Positions 1 through 11,268 of a stretch of DNA of 64,000 bases are shown piece after piece. The notes under the pieces were generated by a model. That model was given only the letters and a program-made list of their open reading frames with translations. It searched no databases and was not told the origin of the DNA. This DNA comes from Actinoalloteichus fjordicus (GTDB lineage: Bacteria; Actinomycetota; Actinomycetes; Mycobacteriales; Pseudonocardiaceae): contig NZ_CP016076.1 in assembly GCF_001941625.1 (NCBI RefSeq), forward strand, positions 6,866,001 to 6,930,000, read 5' to 3'. How positions within the stretch are numbered: the first letter of the stretch is position 1; every line of letters begins with the position of its first letter. Made by a program: the position numbers and the translations under genes.

Positions 1-964
<964 letters not shown>

Positions 965-1260
965 CGAGATCTCCCTATGGATGGAAGGCGGGATACCGCC
1001 CGAGTGTAGTCCGAATGCCGGTGGCCCCGACGTGTCGCGCGACCCACCGGCCGGGGCGGGGCGTCGAGCGACGGGAGAGGCGCAAGAGGTCCTCGGGGCG
1101 CATGGGACGGCGTCCGAACGTCGGACGACGCAGTCAGGCAGGCCAGACGCGGGGCAGCGACGAGGTCGCCGAGGAGGCGTCCACGACGGGCGGATGCGCC
1201 TGGTTCGTGCGGTCGTGATCGCGGGCGGGCCGCCGGGCGGGTCGAGCGGTGCGCAGGACG

Positions 1261-1638
1261 TCAGAACAGCGGCAGCCAGTGCGAGACGTCGGCGCGCGAG
1301 CCGGAGGCGCTGACGCGGCCTTCGTCCAGCGCATCGGACCAGGTCAGCCTGCCGGTGGCGAGTTCAAGCCAGGTGCGCGGATCGGTCTCCACCACGTTCG
1401 GCGGTGTTCCCCTGGTGTGTCGCGGGCCCGCCACGCACTGCACCGCCGCGAAGGGCGGCACCCGCACCTCGACGGTGTGACCCGGCGCGATCTGCTCCAG
1501 GGTTCGGAGGCTGAGCCGGACCGCGGCGGCGAGCACCGTGCGCTCCGGCGGGGCGGCCGCCTCGTCGTCCAGCCAGCCTCGGACCGCCGTCACGGCGGCC
1601 CTGACCTCGTGCGGATCGAGCCGACGTCGCGCAGCCAT
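1261..1638 (-). CDS. SCP-like small conserved protein, purF neighbour
   Basis: A 125-residue cytoplasmic protein without signal or membrane segment. It resembles the sterol-carrier-like small proteins that precede purF in many actinobacteria (the Rv0807 position in M. tuberculosis). An N-terminal helical part (residues 1-50) is followed by a beta-rich part containing VEVRVPPFAAVQCVAG and ending in a tryptophan-containing tail. The biochemical role is unknown; a purine-linked function is suggested only by synteny. ATG start at 1638; roughly 300 nt separate its stop from purF, so co-transcription is not certain. The assignment to the SCP fold is from memory of the family. Confidence 0.7.
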   Translation of the reverse strand: MAARRRLDPHEVRAAVTAVRGWLDDEAAAPPERTVLAAAVRLSLRTLEQIAPGHTVEVRVPPFAAVQCVAGPRHTRGTPPNVVETDPRTWLELATGRLTWSDALDEGRVSASGSRADVSHWLPLF

Positions 1639-1700
1639 GCCGTGCAGCCTAGCCGGCCGCCGGCAGGCAGCGGCGCGTCGATGGGCTTACCGTTCGATCC

Positions 1701-3662
1701 ATGGGGCTGTCCGCAGAACCACACATCCCCTCGTCGGAGGTGCCGCCCGCGAGTGGCGCGGGCCTGCCCGGTCTCATTGAGGACTACGCGATGCTCTCCG
1801 ATCTGCGTACCGCCGCCCTGGTGGGCAAGGACGGATCGATCGACTGGCTGTGCGTGCCCCGGTTCGACTCGTCGTCCTGCTTCTCCCGGCTCCTCGGCGA
1901 CGACCGGGCAGGCCACTGGCGGATCACGCCGGTCGAGGAGGTCATCGAGGTGCGGCGTCGCTATCGCGACGACACGATGATCCTGGAGACCGACTTCCAC
2001 ACCGCGCACGGCGTCGTACGCCTGGTCGACGCGATGGAGCCGCATCCCGATCACGAAGACCTGCCGACCCGACTGATCCGCACCGTCTACGGGATCTCGG
2101 GCTCCGTGCAGATGCGACTCGACTGGGTGGTGCGCTTCGCGTATGCCGATTCGGTCCCGTGGGTCCGCCGGGTCCAGGAGGAGGAGTCGACGGAGTGCAT
2201 CTTCGCCGTCGCGGGCCCCGACGCCGTGGTGCTTCGTGGGGAGCCGCTGCCCAAGCCGGTGCCCCATCAGCGCGCCCACGAGGCGATCTTCACGCTCGGT
2301 GCGGGCGAGAGCCGCGCCTGGGTGATGCAGTACTCGTGGACCGCGCAGACGCCCCCGGCCTGGGTGGACCCGGCCGAGTGCCTGCGGCGGACCGAGCGAT
2401 TCTGGCGCGAGTGGGCGGGGAAGATCCAGTACACCGGTCCCTGTGAAGGGTCCGTCCGCCGGTCGTTGATCACCCTCAAGGGACTGATCTACGCCCCGAG
2501 CGGCGGCATCGTCGCGGCCCCGACCACGTCACTGCCGGAGGCGCTCGGCGGATCGCGCAACTGGGACTACCGATACTGCTGGCTGCGGGACGCCACGCTG
2601 ACCCTGCTCGCGTTGGACTCGCTGGGCTGCGGGGCGGAGGCGGCGGCCTGGCGGGACTGGCTGCTGCGCGCGGTGGCGGGCGATCCGGCCGACCTGCAGA
2701 TCATGTATGCCATCGACGGTCGCCGTCACCTGCTCGAATGGGAGGCGGACTGGCTGACCGGCTACCACGGTGCGGGGCCGGTGCGAGTCGGCAACAACGC
2801 GTTCCGGCAACGGCAGCTCGACGTCTACGGCGAGGTGATGGACGCCCTGCATCTGGCCAGGGAGCGCGGGCTCGCCGAGACCGCCGAGTCCTGGGCACTG
2901 CAGCGCGCCCTCCTGCATGACCTCGAGCGGATCTGGCGGCTGCCGGACCGAGGTCTCTGGGAGGTGCGCGGACCGGAACGACACTTCACCCATTCCAGGG
3001 TGATGGTCTGGGTGGCTTTCGATCGTGCGGTGCACGCCGTCGAGGAGTTCGGTCTGCCGGGGCCGGTGGAGCGCTGGCGCGATCTGCGAGACCGGGTGCA
3101 TGCCGAGGTGCTCCGGGACGGTTGGAACGATCAGCTCGGCGCGTTCACGCAGTACTACGGCGGGACCGAGCTGGACGCCGCCACCCTGATGCTTCCCATG
3201 CTGGGCTTCCTGCCCGGCACCGATGATCGGATCCTGGGCACCATCGCGGCGATCGACCGGGATCTGCGACACGGCGACCTGGTGGACCGCTACTCCACGG
3301 ACCCCGGGATCTCGCCGGTCGACGGGCTGAGCGGCCGGGAGGGCTCGTTCATCGCCTGTTCGTTCTGGTTCGTCAACGCGCTGGAGCTCTCCGGACGGTG
3401 TGACGAGGCGCTGGCGATGTTCCACCGGCTCGTGGCGCTGGCCAACGACGTGGGGCTGTACTCCGAGGAGTACGACTCCGACACCCGGCGGTTCACCGGC
3501 AACTTCCCGCAGGCATTCAGCCAGCTCGCCATGGTCGACTCGGCGGCGCTGCTGGCATTGAACACACCGCGCAGACATGAGCAGGACCGCAGGGACGGCC
3601 AGGTGTCTCGTCATCACCACGCCCGTCGACACGCCGACGACGGGCATCCGGGCTGCTCCTGA
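1701..3662 (+). CDS. GH15 family trehalase/glucoamylase-type hydrolase
   Basis: A 653-residue cytoplasmic glycoside hydrolase of the GH15 (alpha/alpha)6 barrel type; actinobacterial members of this length are mostly trehalases that hydrolyse trehalose to glucose. It begins with the N-terminal beta domain (IEDYAMLSDLRTAALVG, DGSIDWLCVPRFDS). The barrel signature RNWDYRYCWLRDA is at about residues 284-296, and a C-terminal GREGSFIACSFW segment near residue 547 probably carries a catalytic acid. No signal peptide is visible. A TACCGT hexamer at 1688-1693 lies 7 nt before the ATG and there is no Shine-Dalgarno sequence, so a leaderless transcript is likely. Substrate (trehalose versus maltodextrin) is inferred. 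Confidence 0.88.
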   Translation: MGLSAEPHIPSSEVPPASGAGLPGLIEDYAMLSDLRTAALVGKDGSIDWLCVPRFDSSSCFSRLLGDDRAGHWRITPVEEVIEVRRRYRDDTMILETDFHTAHGVVRLVDAMEPHPDHEDLPTRLIRTVYGISGSVQMRLDWVVRFAYADSVPWVRRVQEEESTECIFAVAGPDAVVLRGEPLPKPVPHQRAHEAIFTLGAGESRAWVMQYSWTAQTPPAWVDPAECLRRTERFWREWAGKIQYTGPCEGSVRRSLITLKGLIYAPSGGIVAAPTTSLPEALGGSRNWDYRYCWLRDATLTLLALDSLGCGAEAAAWRDWLLRAVAGDPADLQIMYAIDGRRHLLEWEADWLTGYHGAGPVRVGNNAFRQRQLDVYGEVMDALHLARERGLAETAESWALQRALLHDLERIWRLPDRGLWEVRGPERHFTHSRVMVWVAFDRAVHAVEEFGLPGPVERWRDLRDRVHAEVLRDGWNDQLGAFTQYYGGTELDAATLMLPMLGFLPGTDDRILGTIAAIDRDLRHGDLVDRYSTDPGISPVDGLSGREGSFIACSFWFVNALELSGRCDEALAMFHRLVALANDVGLYSEEYDSDTRRFTGNFPQAFSQLAMVDSAALLALNTPRRHEQDRRDGQVSRHHHARRHADDGHPGCS

Positions 3663-3767
3663 ATCGGTCGGTTTCGCAAGACCTGCGGGCCGTCCAGTCG
3701 CCGGTCCCGGGCGTCGGATGCGCGCGGAGGCCACCACGGGGCATCCCCGCCCGGTCGCCCTTCGACG

Positions 3768-5927
3768 CTAGTGCCGCCGCTGGGCCGTCAGCAGGCGGTT
3801 GATCGCCGCAGGCGGCCCCGGCCGGGCGAAGTACCAGCCCTGACCTGCCTCACAGCCGATGTCCCGCAGTCGTTCCGCCTGCGCCGCCGTCTCGACGCCC
3901 TCTGCCGTGACGGTCAGGCCCAGGGCGTGCGCGAGTGTGACCAGTGCGCCGACGATCTGTTCGTCCACGGGGTCGGGCCTGCCCGCCACCCGCAGCCCCT
4001 CCACGAACGACCCCGCGATCTTGAGCTCGTGCACGGGAAGCCGTCGCAGGTAGGCGAGATTGGAGTAGCCGGTGCCGAAGTCGTCGATGGCGATGCGGAC
4101 GCCCATGTCATAGAGCTTGCGCAACGCGCTGGTCTGATCCTCGGCCGTGCCCATCACGGCGCTCTCGGTGAGTTCGAGCTGGAGCTGGCCTGCCCGCAGT
4201 CCGGTCTCTCGCAGGATGGACTCGACGTCGCTGACCAGCGACGGGTCCCGCGACTGGCGGGCGGCGAGGTTGACGCTGACGAAGGGTGCGTCGTCGCCGA
4301 ACTCGTCGCTCCACTGCCGCGCCTGTCGACAGGTGTGTTCGAGCACCCACCGGCCGAGTTGGACGATGAGTCCGGTCTCCTCGGCCAGCCCGATGAACCT
4401 GTCCGGAGCGAGCAGGCCGTGTTCGGGATGCTGCCAGCGGACGAGGGCCTCCACGGCGATGACCCGTCCGTCGGCCAAGGCCACCAGCGGCTGATAGTCG
4501 ACGTAGAACTCCTCGCGTTCCAGCGCCGCAGGCATGGTGGCGGAGAGCCGGAACCTGGCGACCTCGCGGGCATTGCGCTCCGGGTCGAACAGCGCCCAGC
4601 GGCTCTTGCCCTCGGACTTCGCCCAGTACAGCGTCACGTCGGCGTCCCGGATCAGGTCGCCGGAGCCGCCCGCGACGACCGGGCGTTCGACGATGCCGAT
4701 GCTGGCCGACACCGAGAGCTGGTGGCCGCCGATCCTGATCGGGTCGGCGAGCACGTCCAGCACCTGGTTGCCCAGTTCGATGAGCTGATCGGTTCCGGAG
4801 CTGCGTTCGGCCAGCAGCACGAACTCGTCGCCGCCGAGGCGGGCCACCAGACAGTCGTTCAGGGCGACGCTCGCCGCGAGCCGTTTCGCGACCGCGACCA
4901 GCAGCTCGTCGCCGACGTGATGGCCGAGGCTGTCATTGATGACCTTGAACCCGTCGAGGTCGATGAAGCACAGGCCTACTCGGCGATCGCGCTCCGGTCG
5001 GTTGAACACGCGTGCCAGCCGGTCTAGGAACAGCGCGCGGTTGGCCAGCCCGGTCAGCGGGTCGTGCAGCGCCTGATAGCGCAGCCGGTCCTGAAGCTGA
5101 TGGCGGTCGGTGACGTCCTCCATCATCGCGAGCTGATACTGCGGCTCGCCGTCGGGACCACGGACCAGCGAGACGGTGAGGTTGGTCCACACGGAGTCGC
5201 CGTCGCTGCGGAAGAACTGCTTCTCCGCCCGGAAGTACTCGCGATCGCCTCTGGTCAGCTGCCGGTACGCCTCGTGAGTGGACTCCGGGTCGCCTGCATG
5301 CAGGAACTCCTGAAGAGAGAAGCCCCGGAACTCCTCCAGCGAGTAGCCGAGCATCTGCTGCAGGGCGAGGTTGGCGTCGAGCATCCGGCCGTCCACGTCG
5401 GCGAGCCCGATGCCGATGGCGGCCTCGGTGAATAGCGCGCGAAAGCGGGCCTCACTGGCGCGCAGCGCCGCCTCGGCCTGCTCGCGGGCGTCGAGCACCG
5501 CCTCGCGGATCGCCTCCTGCTCGTGGAGGGTGCGCTGCCGCAGCGCGTAGCCGTAACCGCCCGCGAGCGCGCCCTGCACCGCGGACACCCGCCCGGCGGC
5601 GAGGTCGGGCAGGGCCTGCGTGATCTCCTCACCCAGCAGAGTGATGCTGCGCTCCAACGTGGCGGAGCTGGTGAAGTGGCTGTCGACCAGGTCGACGCCG
5701 ACCTCCCAGGCGGCGCGGGCGTTGAACGGCTCTGCGGCCAGCGCCGTGAGGATCCGAGTCGCCAACCCGACGAGGTACTCCACGACCTCGTCCTGGGACA
5801 TCGACACATAGCTCGTGCCGTTGATCGCCGCAGCCCACCCCTGCGCGAGTCGTCGGGCCGCGATCGCGTGATCCGCGTCGTGGTCACCGGCCCCCGCAGG
5901 GTCGCCGGGTCGCTCCGTCATGCGCAC
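3768..5927 (-). CDS. PAS-GGDEF-EAL cyclic-di-GMP turnover protein
   Basis: A 719-residue soluble signalling protein. An N-terminal helical sensor-like region (residues 30-135) is followed by a coiled stretch, a PAS domain (about 160-275), a GGDEF domain with an intact RLGGDEFVLL at 363-372, and an EAL domain with VEALVRWQHP starting at 492. Intact GGDEF and EAL motifs suggest it can make and/or degrade c-di-GMP; the net activity cannot be told from sequence. The start may be GTG 5927 or ATG 5921, two codons apart. It stands alone and converges with the GH15 gene. The domain order is common in actinomycetes, where c-di-GMP controls development. Confidence 0.9.
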   Translation of the reverse strand: MRMTERPGDPAGAGDHDADHAIAARRLAQGWAAAINGTSYVSMSQDEVVEYLVGLATRILTALAAEPFNARAAWEVGVDLVDSHFTSSATLERSITLLGEEITQALPDLAAGRVSAVQGALAGGYGYALRQRTLHEQEAIREAVLDAREQAEAALRASEARFRALFTEAAIGIGLADVDGRMLDANLALQQMLGYSLEEFRGFSLQEFLHAGDPESTHEAYRQLTRGDREYFRAEKQFFRSDGDSVWTNLTVSLVRGPDGEPQYQLAMMEDVTDRHQLQDRLRYQALHDPLTGLANRALFLDRLARVFNRPERDRRVGLCFIDLDGFKVINDSLGHHVGDELLVAVAKRLAASVALNDCLVARLGGDEFVLLAERSSGTDQLIELGNQVLDVLADPIRIGGHQLSVSASIGIVERPVVAGGSGDLIRDADVTLYWAKSEGKSRWALFDPERNAREVARFRLSATMPAALEREEFYVDYQPLVALADGRVIAVEALVRWQHPEHGLLAPDRFIGLAEETGLIVQLGRWVLEHTCRQARQWSDEFGDDAPFVSVNLAARQSRDPSLVSDVESILRETGLRAGQLQLELTESAVMGTAEDQTSALRKLYDMGVRIAIDDFGTGYSNLAYLRRLPVHELKIAGSFVEGLRVAGRPDPVDEQIVGALVTLAHALGLTVTAEGVETAAQAERLRDIGCEAGQGWYFARPGPPAAINRLLTAQRRH

Positions 5928-6268
5928 AATGAGGCCTGCTCACCAGTCTCGAACCGCTGAGGCGACGACACGGGCCGCCGCGTCAGGTCGGCGGGCGGCG
6001 TCGCGACTTGCCGTGACGCGCCGGGGACCGTTCCGTGGCACCCGGCCGCAGCCGGATCGTCAACCACGAGTTCGAGGGTAACGCCCGACCGAATCCCTCG
6101 CCCCGCATGGCATCGTCCGCCTCGTCCGTTCGGCGGCGGCGGGTGATCCCGACAGCCGTGGCGACGGGCAGGAACTGTCACGACAGCCTCCCCCCATCAC
6201 CCGTCTGGAGTATCACCAGTTGTCAGCAGCATACGACGCAAGGTGATTCGGCCGACGCGGGTCGGGGG
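5928..6268. other. Intergenic stretch without recognised gene
   Basis: 341 bases between the start of the GGDEF/EAL gene and the stop of the methyltransferase gene. It must hold the promoter of the GGDEF/EAL gene on the minus strand. I saw no convincing coding frame, RNA or repeat. Confidence 0.5.
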
Positions 6269-7099
6269 TCACGCCTTCCGTCCAACGCCCACCGCTCCCG
6301 GGGCCCAGTCCGGGTCCGGGCCCGCATAGAGGTCGCCGCCGCTGAACAGTCCCGCGTTGACCACCCCAGGCGGGTCGATGATCGCGAAGTCACCGAACAG
6401 CTCCGCGATCTGCGCCTCGGTGCGCAGGGTCAGCGGAGTCGCGCTGCGGCTGTAGACCTTCTTGACGGTGGTGGCGCGTTCGTCCTCCTGCTCGCCCTCG
6501 TGCACCGGCTCGGCGAGCCCGTGCGAGACCACCAGGTGACTGCCTGCGGCGACGGCCTCGTAGTACTGCGCGAGGGTGGCCGCCGGGTCGTCCGCGTCCG
6601 GGATGAAGTGCAGCACGGCGACGGTGAGCAGACCGACCGGCTCGCTGAGGTCGAGCAGGTCGACCACGGTCGGGTCGGTCAGCACCGCGTCGACGTCACG
6701 GAGATCGGCGTTGACGACGGCGGCCTGCTTGTCGTGCGCCAGGATCGACCGGCTGTGCGCATAGGCGACCGGATCGTTGTCGACGTAGACCACCTTGGCG
6801 GTCGGATCGATGCGTTGCGCGGTCTCGTGGACGTTGCCGACGGTGGGGATGCCGGAACCGAGGTCGATGAACTGGCGGACCCCGGCGTCGAGCAGCAGAC
6901 GCACCGACCAACGGAGGAACGAGCGGTTGAGCTGAGCGAACCGCCTGGTGCCGGGGAACGTCGCGATCACCTGGTCGGCCATCTGCCGATCGACGGCGAA
7001 GTTGTGGGCTCCGCCGAGGAAGTAGTCGTACATCCGAGCCGCGCTCGGTCGCTCCACGTCGACCTCGCTGGGCACCCAAGAAGGACGTTCTCCTGCCAC
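6269..7099 (-). CDS. DUF574 SAM-dependent methyltransferase
   Basis: A 276-residue protein of the actinobacterial S-adenosylmethionine methyltransferase family DUF574. Hallmarks are ARMYDYFLGGAHNFAVDRQ near the N-terminus, the SAM-binding glycine motif FIDLGSGIPTVGNVHE, and VVYVDNDPVAYAHS. The substrate is unknown; these proteins occur in many paralogous copies in actinomycetes. I chose the GTG at 7099 rather than a longer frame from 7207 because CAGGAGTG lies 6-8 nt upstream and family members begin shortly before the conserved motif. The gene is divergent from the GH25 gene across a 537-base gap and appears to be a single-gene unit. Confidence 0.88.
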   Translation of the reverse strand: MAGERPSWVPSEVDVERPSAARMYDYFLGGAHNFAVDRQMADQVIATFPGTRRFAQLNRSFLRWSVRLLLDAGVRQFIDLGSGIPTVGNVHETAQRIDPTAKVVYVDNDPVAYAHSRSILAHDKQAAVVNADLRDVDAVLTDPTVVDLLDLSEPVGLLTVAVLHFIPDADDPAATLAQYYEAVAAGSHLVVSHGLAEPVHEGEQEDERATTVKKVYSRSATPLTLRTEAQIAELFGDFAIIDPPGVVNAGLFSGGDLYAGPDPDWAPGAVGVGRKA

Positions 7100-7636
7100 G
7101 GAAGCACTCCTGTTCGCCAAGACCACTCGATCAGGCGATAAGCATAAGCGGTGTCGATCGCCCGCCGTCACCGCAGGACCGCGTTCCGTGTCCTTTTGTC
7201 CGGTCACTTGCGCCAGCGGGCGACACCCGGTCGACGCGGGGCCGACGACATCCCACCTCGGCGCCCCGGAGAGACGGCCACAGCTCGATCGAGAACGGAG
7301 GACCGACGGGGATCACGCTGGTCAACGGCGCGTCCCCGGCGAGCGCGCCCCGCGACGGCCCCCGACTCGGCGCCGGTCGGCTCGGGTCGAAGCGACCGGA
7401 CTCGGTCCGTGTCGGTCCACTCTCGACGGTGGGAGTGGGCCGCGCCGGGACTTCGCAACCCGATCTCGAGACGGATTCACTCGGCTCGCCCGGTCGCGTG
7501 CGGTCTCCGGGCGGGACGGCGGTATCCGACTTACGGTGAGCGGGAAATCACGAGCCACTCTTCATGTTCCGTGGCTACTCACCCGACCCTCACTCTCAGT
7601 CGGATATTCCGACAGGAATTCACGTAGGGGTGCCAG
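7100..7636. other. Long divergent intergenic region
   Basis: 537 bases separating the methyltransferase (minus) and the muramidase (plus). An AT-richer patch around 7130-7150 with two copies of GCTTAT on the minus strand could be the methyltransferase promoter. AGGGG at 7626 is the probable ribosome binding site of the muramidase gene. No credible coding sequence was found. Confidence 0.5.
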
Positions 7637-8494
7637 TTGACCAAGACGAATCGCCTACGCGCCAGAGTCGGCATCATCGCCGCCACCACCACGCTGCTCC
7701 TTCTGGGTGCGGTCACTCCCGCCATCGCGGGCCGGACTGCCGTCGAGACCGAGCAGACCACCGAGGAGACACCACTTCCCGAGGGCTCCAACGAGCACTA
7801 CGCGGGCTCTCAGATCGTGAAGCACGAAGGACGACACGGCAGTCCTGACATGACTACGAAGCAGGCCAGCCAGACCCATGGCATGGACGTCAGCGGTTGG
7901 CAGGGCAGCGTCAACTGGGACAACGCCTGGGCGAACGGGGCGAAGTTCGCCTATGTGAAGGCCACGGAGGGCACCGGGTTCAGGAACCCGGACTTCGCCC
8001 AGCAGTACAACGGCTCCTACAACGTGGGCATGATCCGCGGCGCCTACCACTTCGCCCTGCCCGATCGCTCGACAGGAGCGGCACAGGCCAAGTACTTCGT
8101 GGCCAACGGCGGCGGCTGGTCTAAGGACGGCCGGACGCTGCCTCCGACACTCGACATCGAGTACAACCCCTACGGCGCGACCTGCTACGGGCTGAGCCAG
8201 TCCCAGATGGTGGCCTGGATCAGGGACTTCAGCAATGAGGTCCACCGGCTGACCACTCGCTACCCGACGATCTACACCAGTACGAGCTGGTGGCAGACCT
8301 GCACGGGGAACAACGGCGGATTCGGTGCGACGAACCCGCTGTGGATCGCCCGATACGCGAGTTCGGTGGGCACCCTGCCGAACGGCTGGGGATTCCACAC
8401 CATCTGGCAGTACGCGGACAGCGGGATCTTCCCCGGCGACCAGAACTGGTTCAACGGCGCCCACGACCGGCTCCAGGCGCTCGCGAACGGATGA
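7637..8494 (+). CDS. Secreted GH25 muramidase (lysozyme)
   Basis: A 285-residue secreted cell-wall hydrolase that cleaves the MurNAc-GlcNAc bond of peptidoglycan. A Sec signal peptide is clear: basic start, hydrophobic core at residues 12-30, and PAIA before the likely cleavage site. A polar linker (32-80) leads to the GH25 domain from residue 82 with GMDVSGWQG (D84) and the catalytic TLDIEY (D173, E175). Later aromatic-rich strands include TIYTSTSWW and LWIARYAS. There is no separate wall-binding domain. The start is TTG at 7637, preceded by AGGGG; an upstream start would place extra residues before the signal peptide. A strong hairpin follows the stop. Confidence 0.93.
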   Translation: MTKTNRLRARVGIIAATTTLLLLGAVTPAIAGRTAVETEQTTEETPLPEGSNEHYAGSQIVKHEGRHGSPDMTTKQASQTHGMDVSGWQGSVNWDNAWANGAKFAYVKATEGTGFRNPDFAQQYNGSYNVGMIRGAYHFALPDRSTGAAQAKYFVANGGGWSKDGRTLPPTLDIEYNPYGATCYGLSQSQMVAWIRDFSNEVHRLTTRYPTIYTSTSWWQTCTGNNGGFGATNPLWIARYASSVGTLPNGWGFHTIWQYADSGIFPGDQNWFNGAHDRLQALANG

Positions 8495-8515
8495 TTCCGA
8501 CGACCACGATCATCC

Positions 8516-8547
8516 GGGGTGCGCACCTGTGGGCGGGTGCGCACCCC
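8516..8547 (+). terminator. Hairpin terminator after GH25 gene
   Basis: A perfect 12-bp stem, GGGGTGCGCACC (8516-8527) paired with 8536-8547, with an 8-nt loop, starts 22 nt after the muramidase stop. There is no U-tract, as is common for high-GC actinomycete terminators. Confidence 0.75.
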
Positions 8548-8907
8548 GATCCATGACGGTCGGCAGTGGGCGGACGAGTCCATCATGATCGGCAGGCGAT
8601 GTCGCGCGCTGCGGGCCGCAGGATTCCGGCGGCCCCTCTGCGGCCCCGGCGGCCTCTGCGGCCCCGGCTGGCGATCAGGGCAGGTCGGGAACCGCACGGC
8701 TCGAGCCTGCCCGCGACGACCCGCCGCCGTCCGCCACCATCGCCGTCGACCGGTCTACGGCCGCATCAGCTGTTCCGGCGGCCGCCGGAACGACGCCGCC
8801 GAGGCCGTGACGCGGGCACTCCCCAGGCAGGGACCACCAAGCAGTCCGGGCCGCGGGCATCCGCATGGGACGCCGACGGCCCGGACCATCGATCAGTGTG
8901 TGCGACC
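8548..8907. other. Intergenic stretch without recognised gene
   Basis: 360 bases between two convergent genes (GH25 and purL). It contains GC-rich near-repeats of CGGCCCCGGC around 8640-8670 but no supported gene. Confidence 0.45.
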
Positions 8908-11268
8908 TCAGCCGAACAGGGCAGGCAGCGTGCCCTCCCACGCCTCGCGCAGCCGGGCGAGCGGGAAGTCGCCGACGCCCTGGATCTCGACGGCGTCGGC
9001 CTCGGGGTCCACGACGCCGACCTTCGTCCACGGCAGTCCGCGCATGGTGCACATGTCGGTGAACCGCAGCTCCTCGGTGCGGGTGACCGACACCAGCGCC
9101 CGGCCCGCCGACTCCGAGAAGAGCCAGACGAACGGGTCGGCGTCCTCCGGGAGCACGATGCGGCAGCCGGTCTGCCCGGTGAGCGCCGCCTCGATCACGG
9201 CCTGAGCCAGGCCGCCCTCGGAGAGGTCGTGTGCGGCCGAGACCATGCCGTCGCGGGAGCCTGCGAAGAGGACCTCCGCGAGCAGTCGCTCGGCGGCGAG
9301 GTCCACCTTCGGCGGCCTGCCGCCCAGGTGACCGTGCACGACGCGGGCCCATTCCGAGCCGTCGAACTCGTCGGCGGTCGTGCCGAGCAGCAGCAACGAC
9401 TCGCCCGCCTCGTTGCCGATCCCGCTGGGGATCCGCCGATGGACGTCGTCGATGACGCCGAGCACGCCGACCACCGGCGTCGGCAGGATCGCCGTGGCGC
9501 CGGTCTGGTTGTAGAAGCTGACGTTGCCGCCCGTCACGGGGATGCCCAGCTCACGGCAGCCGTCGGCCAGGCCGCGCACCGCCTGCTCGAACTGCCACAT
9601 CACGCCAGGGTCCTCCGGCGAGCCGAAGTTCAGGCAGTTCGTCACCGCAGCGGGAACCGCACCGCTCACCGCGACGTTGCGATACGCCTCGGCCAGCGCG
9701 AGCTGCGCGCCCGTGTACGGGTCGAGCCTGCAGTAACGCCCGTTGCAGTCGGTGGCCACCGCCACGCCGAGACCGGTCGTCTCGTCGATGCGGATCATTC
9801 CCGCGTCGGCTGGCTGCGACAGCACCGTGTTGCCCTGCACGTACCGGTCGTACTGATCGGTCACCCAGGCCCGGCTGGCCAGGTTCGGCGAGGCGATCAT
9901 CCGCAGCAGCGTGTCACTCAGCTCCTGGGGGCCGCTCGGCCGCGCGAGACCGGAGGTGTCGTTCGCGATGAGGTCGTCCTGATCGGCGGGCCGGGCCACC
10001 GGACGCCGATACACCGGGCCCTCGTGGGCCACGGTACGCGGCGGCACGTCGACGACGACCTCGCCGTTCCAGGTGATGATCAGCCTGCCGCCTCGGGCGG
10101 TCTCCTCCTCGGAGACCTCGGTGACCTCGCCGATCACCGTCGCGGTGACGTCCCACTTCTCGCACACGGCCAGGAAGGCGTCCACGTCCTCCGGTCGCAC
10201 CACGGCGCACATGCGCTCCTGCGACTCGCTGGAGAGGACCTCCGCCGGGGTCATGCCCGCAGCCCGCAGCGGGACCCGGTCCAGCTCGACGCGCATTCCG
10301 CCGTCGCCCGCCGAGGCCAGCTCGGAGGTGGCGCAGGACAGCCCCGCGCCGCCCAGGTCCTGGATGCCCACGACCAGCCTGCTGCCGAACAGCTCGAGAC
10401 AGCACTCGATCAGGACCTTCTCGGCGAAGGGGTCCCCGACCTGCACGGCGGGCAGCTTCTTGCGACCACCGCCCGCGTCGCCCCCGGCGAAGCTGTCGGA
10501 GGCCAGCACGGACACGCCGCCGATGCCGTCCAGACCCGTCCGAGCACCGAAGAGGATGATCTTGTTACCGACCCCGGACGCATGAGCCAGGTGGAGGTCC
10601 TCCACGCGCATCGAGCCGATGCAGAGCGCGTTGACCAGCGGGTTTCCCGCATAGCTCTCGTCGAAGACGACCTCGCCGCCGATGTTGGGCAGCCCGAGGC
10701 AGTTGCCGTAACCGCCGACGCCTGCCACCACACCGGGCAGCACCCGCTTCGTGTCGGGTGCGTCGGCCGGGCCGAAGCGCAGCGGGTCCGCGATCGCGAC
10801 CGGCCGGGCACCCATCGCCATGATGTCCCGGACGATGCCGCCCACGCCGGTCGCCGCACCCTGGTAGGGCTCCACGTACGACGGGTGGTTGTGCGACTCG
10901 ACCTTGAAGGTGACGGCCCAGCCGTCGCCGATGTCGATCACACCGGCGTTCTCGCCGATGCCCGCGAGCATCGTCGAGCGCATCTCCTCGGTGGTGGTCT
11001 CGCCGAAGTAGCCGAGGTGCACCTTGGAGGACTTGTAGGAGCAGTGCTCGCTCCACATCACCGAGTACATGGCCAGCTCGGCGTCCGTGGGCCGCCTGCC
11101 CAGGATCTCGCGAATGCGCTGGTACTCGTCGTCCTTCACGCCCAGTTCCCGATGCGGCTGCGCCGTGTCGGGGGTGGCCCGGGCGTGCTCCACCGTGTCG
11201 ACGAAGCTCGTGGCTGCCGAGTTCGTGTCGGCGGAGTTCGTGTCTACGGACTGCTCGTTGCCGGTCAC
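8908..11268 (-). CDS. purL: PurL, FGAM synthase large subunit
   Basis: Small-type PurL, the ATP-dependent synthetase subunit of phosphoribosylformylglycinamidine synthase. It works with PurQ (glutaminase) and PurS in the cytoplasm. It is 786 residues, slightly longer than usual because of a low-complexity N-terminal extension with repeated DTNS units (residues 9-24). Conserved segments include [33 protein letters not shown] and [10 protein letters not shown]. The GTG start at 11268 overlaps the purQ stop as GTGA, so translation is coupled. It is the last gene of purS-purQ-purL. Confidence 0.97.
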   Translation of the reverse strand: MTGNEQSVDTNSADTNSAATSFVDTVEHARATPDTAQPHRELGVKDDEYQRIREILGRRPTDAELAMYSVMWSEHCSYKSSKVHLGYFGETTTEEMRSTMLAGIGENAGVIDIGDGWAVTFKVESHNHPSYVEPYQGAATGVGGIVRDIMAMGARPVAIADPLRFGPADAPDTKRVLPGVVAGVGGYGNCLGLPNIGGEVVFDESYAGNPLVNALCIGSMRVEDLHLAHASGVGNKIILFGARTGLDGIGGVSVLASDSFAGGDAGGGRKKLPAVQVGDPFAEKVLIECCLELFGSRLVVGIQDLGGAGLSCATSELASAGDGGMRVELDRVPLRAAGMTPAEVLSSESQERMCAVVRPEDVDAFLAVCEKWDVTATVIGEVTEVSEEETARGGRLIITWNGEVVVDVPPRTVAHEGPVYRRPVARPADQDDLIANDTSGLARPSGPQELSDTLLRMIASPNLASRAWVTDQYDRYVQGNTVLSQPADAGMIRIDETTGLGVAVATDCNGRYCRLDPYTGAQLALAEAYRNVAVSGAVPAAVTNCLNFGSPEDPGVMWQFEQAVRGLADGCRELGIPVTGGNVSFYNQTGATAILPTPVVGVLGVIDDVHRRIPSGIGNEAGESLLLLGTTADEFDGSEWARVVHGHLGGRPPKVDLAAERLLAEVLFAGSRDGMVSAAHDLSEGGLAQAVIEAALTGQTGCRIVLPEDADPFVWLFSESAGRALVSVTRTEELRFTDMCTMRGLPWTKVGVVDPEADAVEIQGVGDFPLARLREAWEGTLPALFG

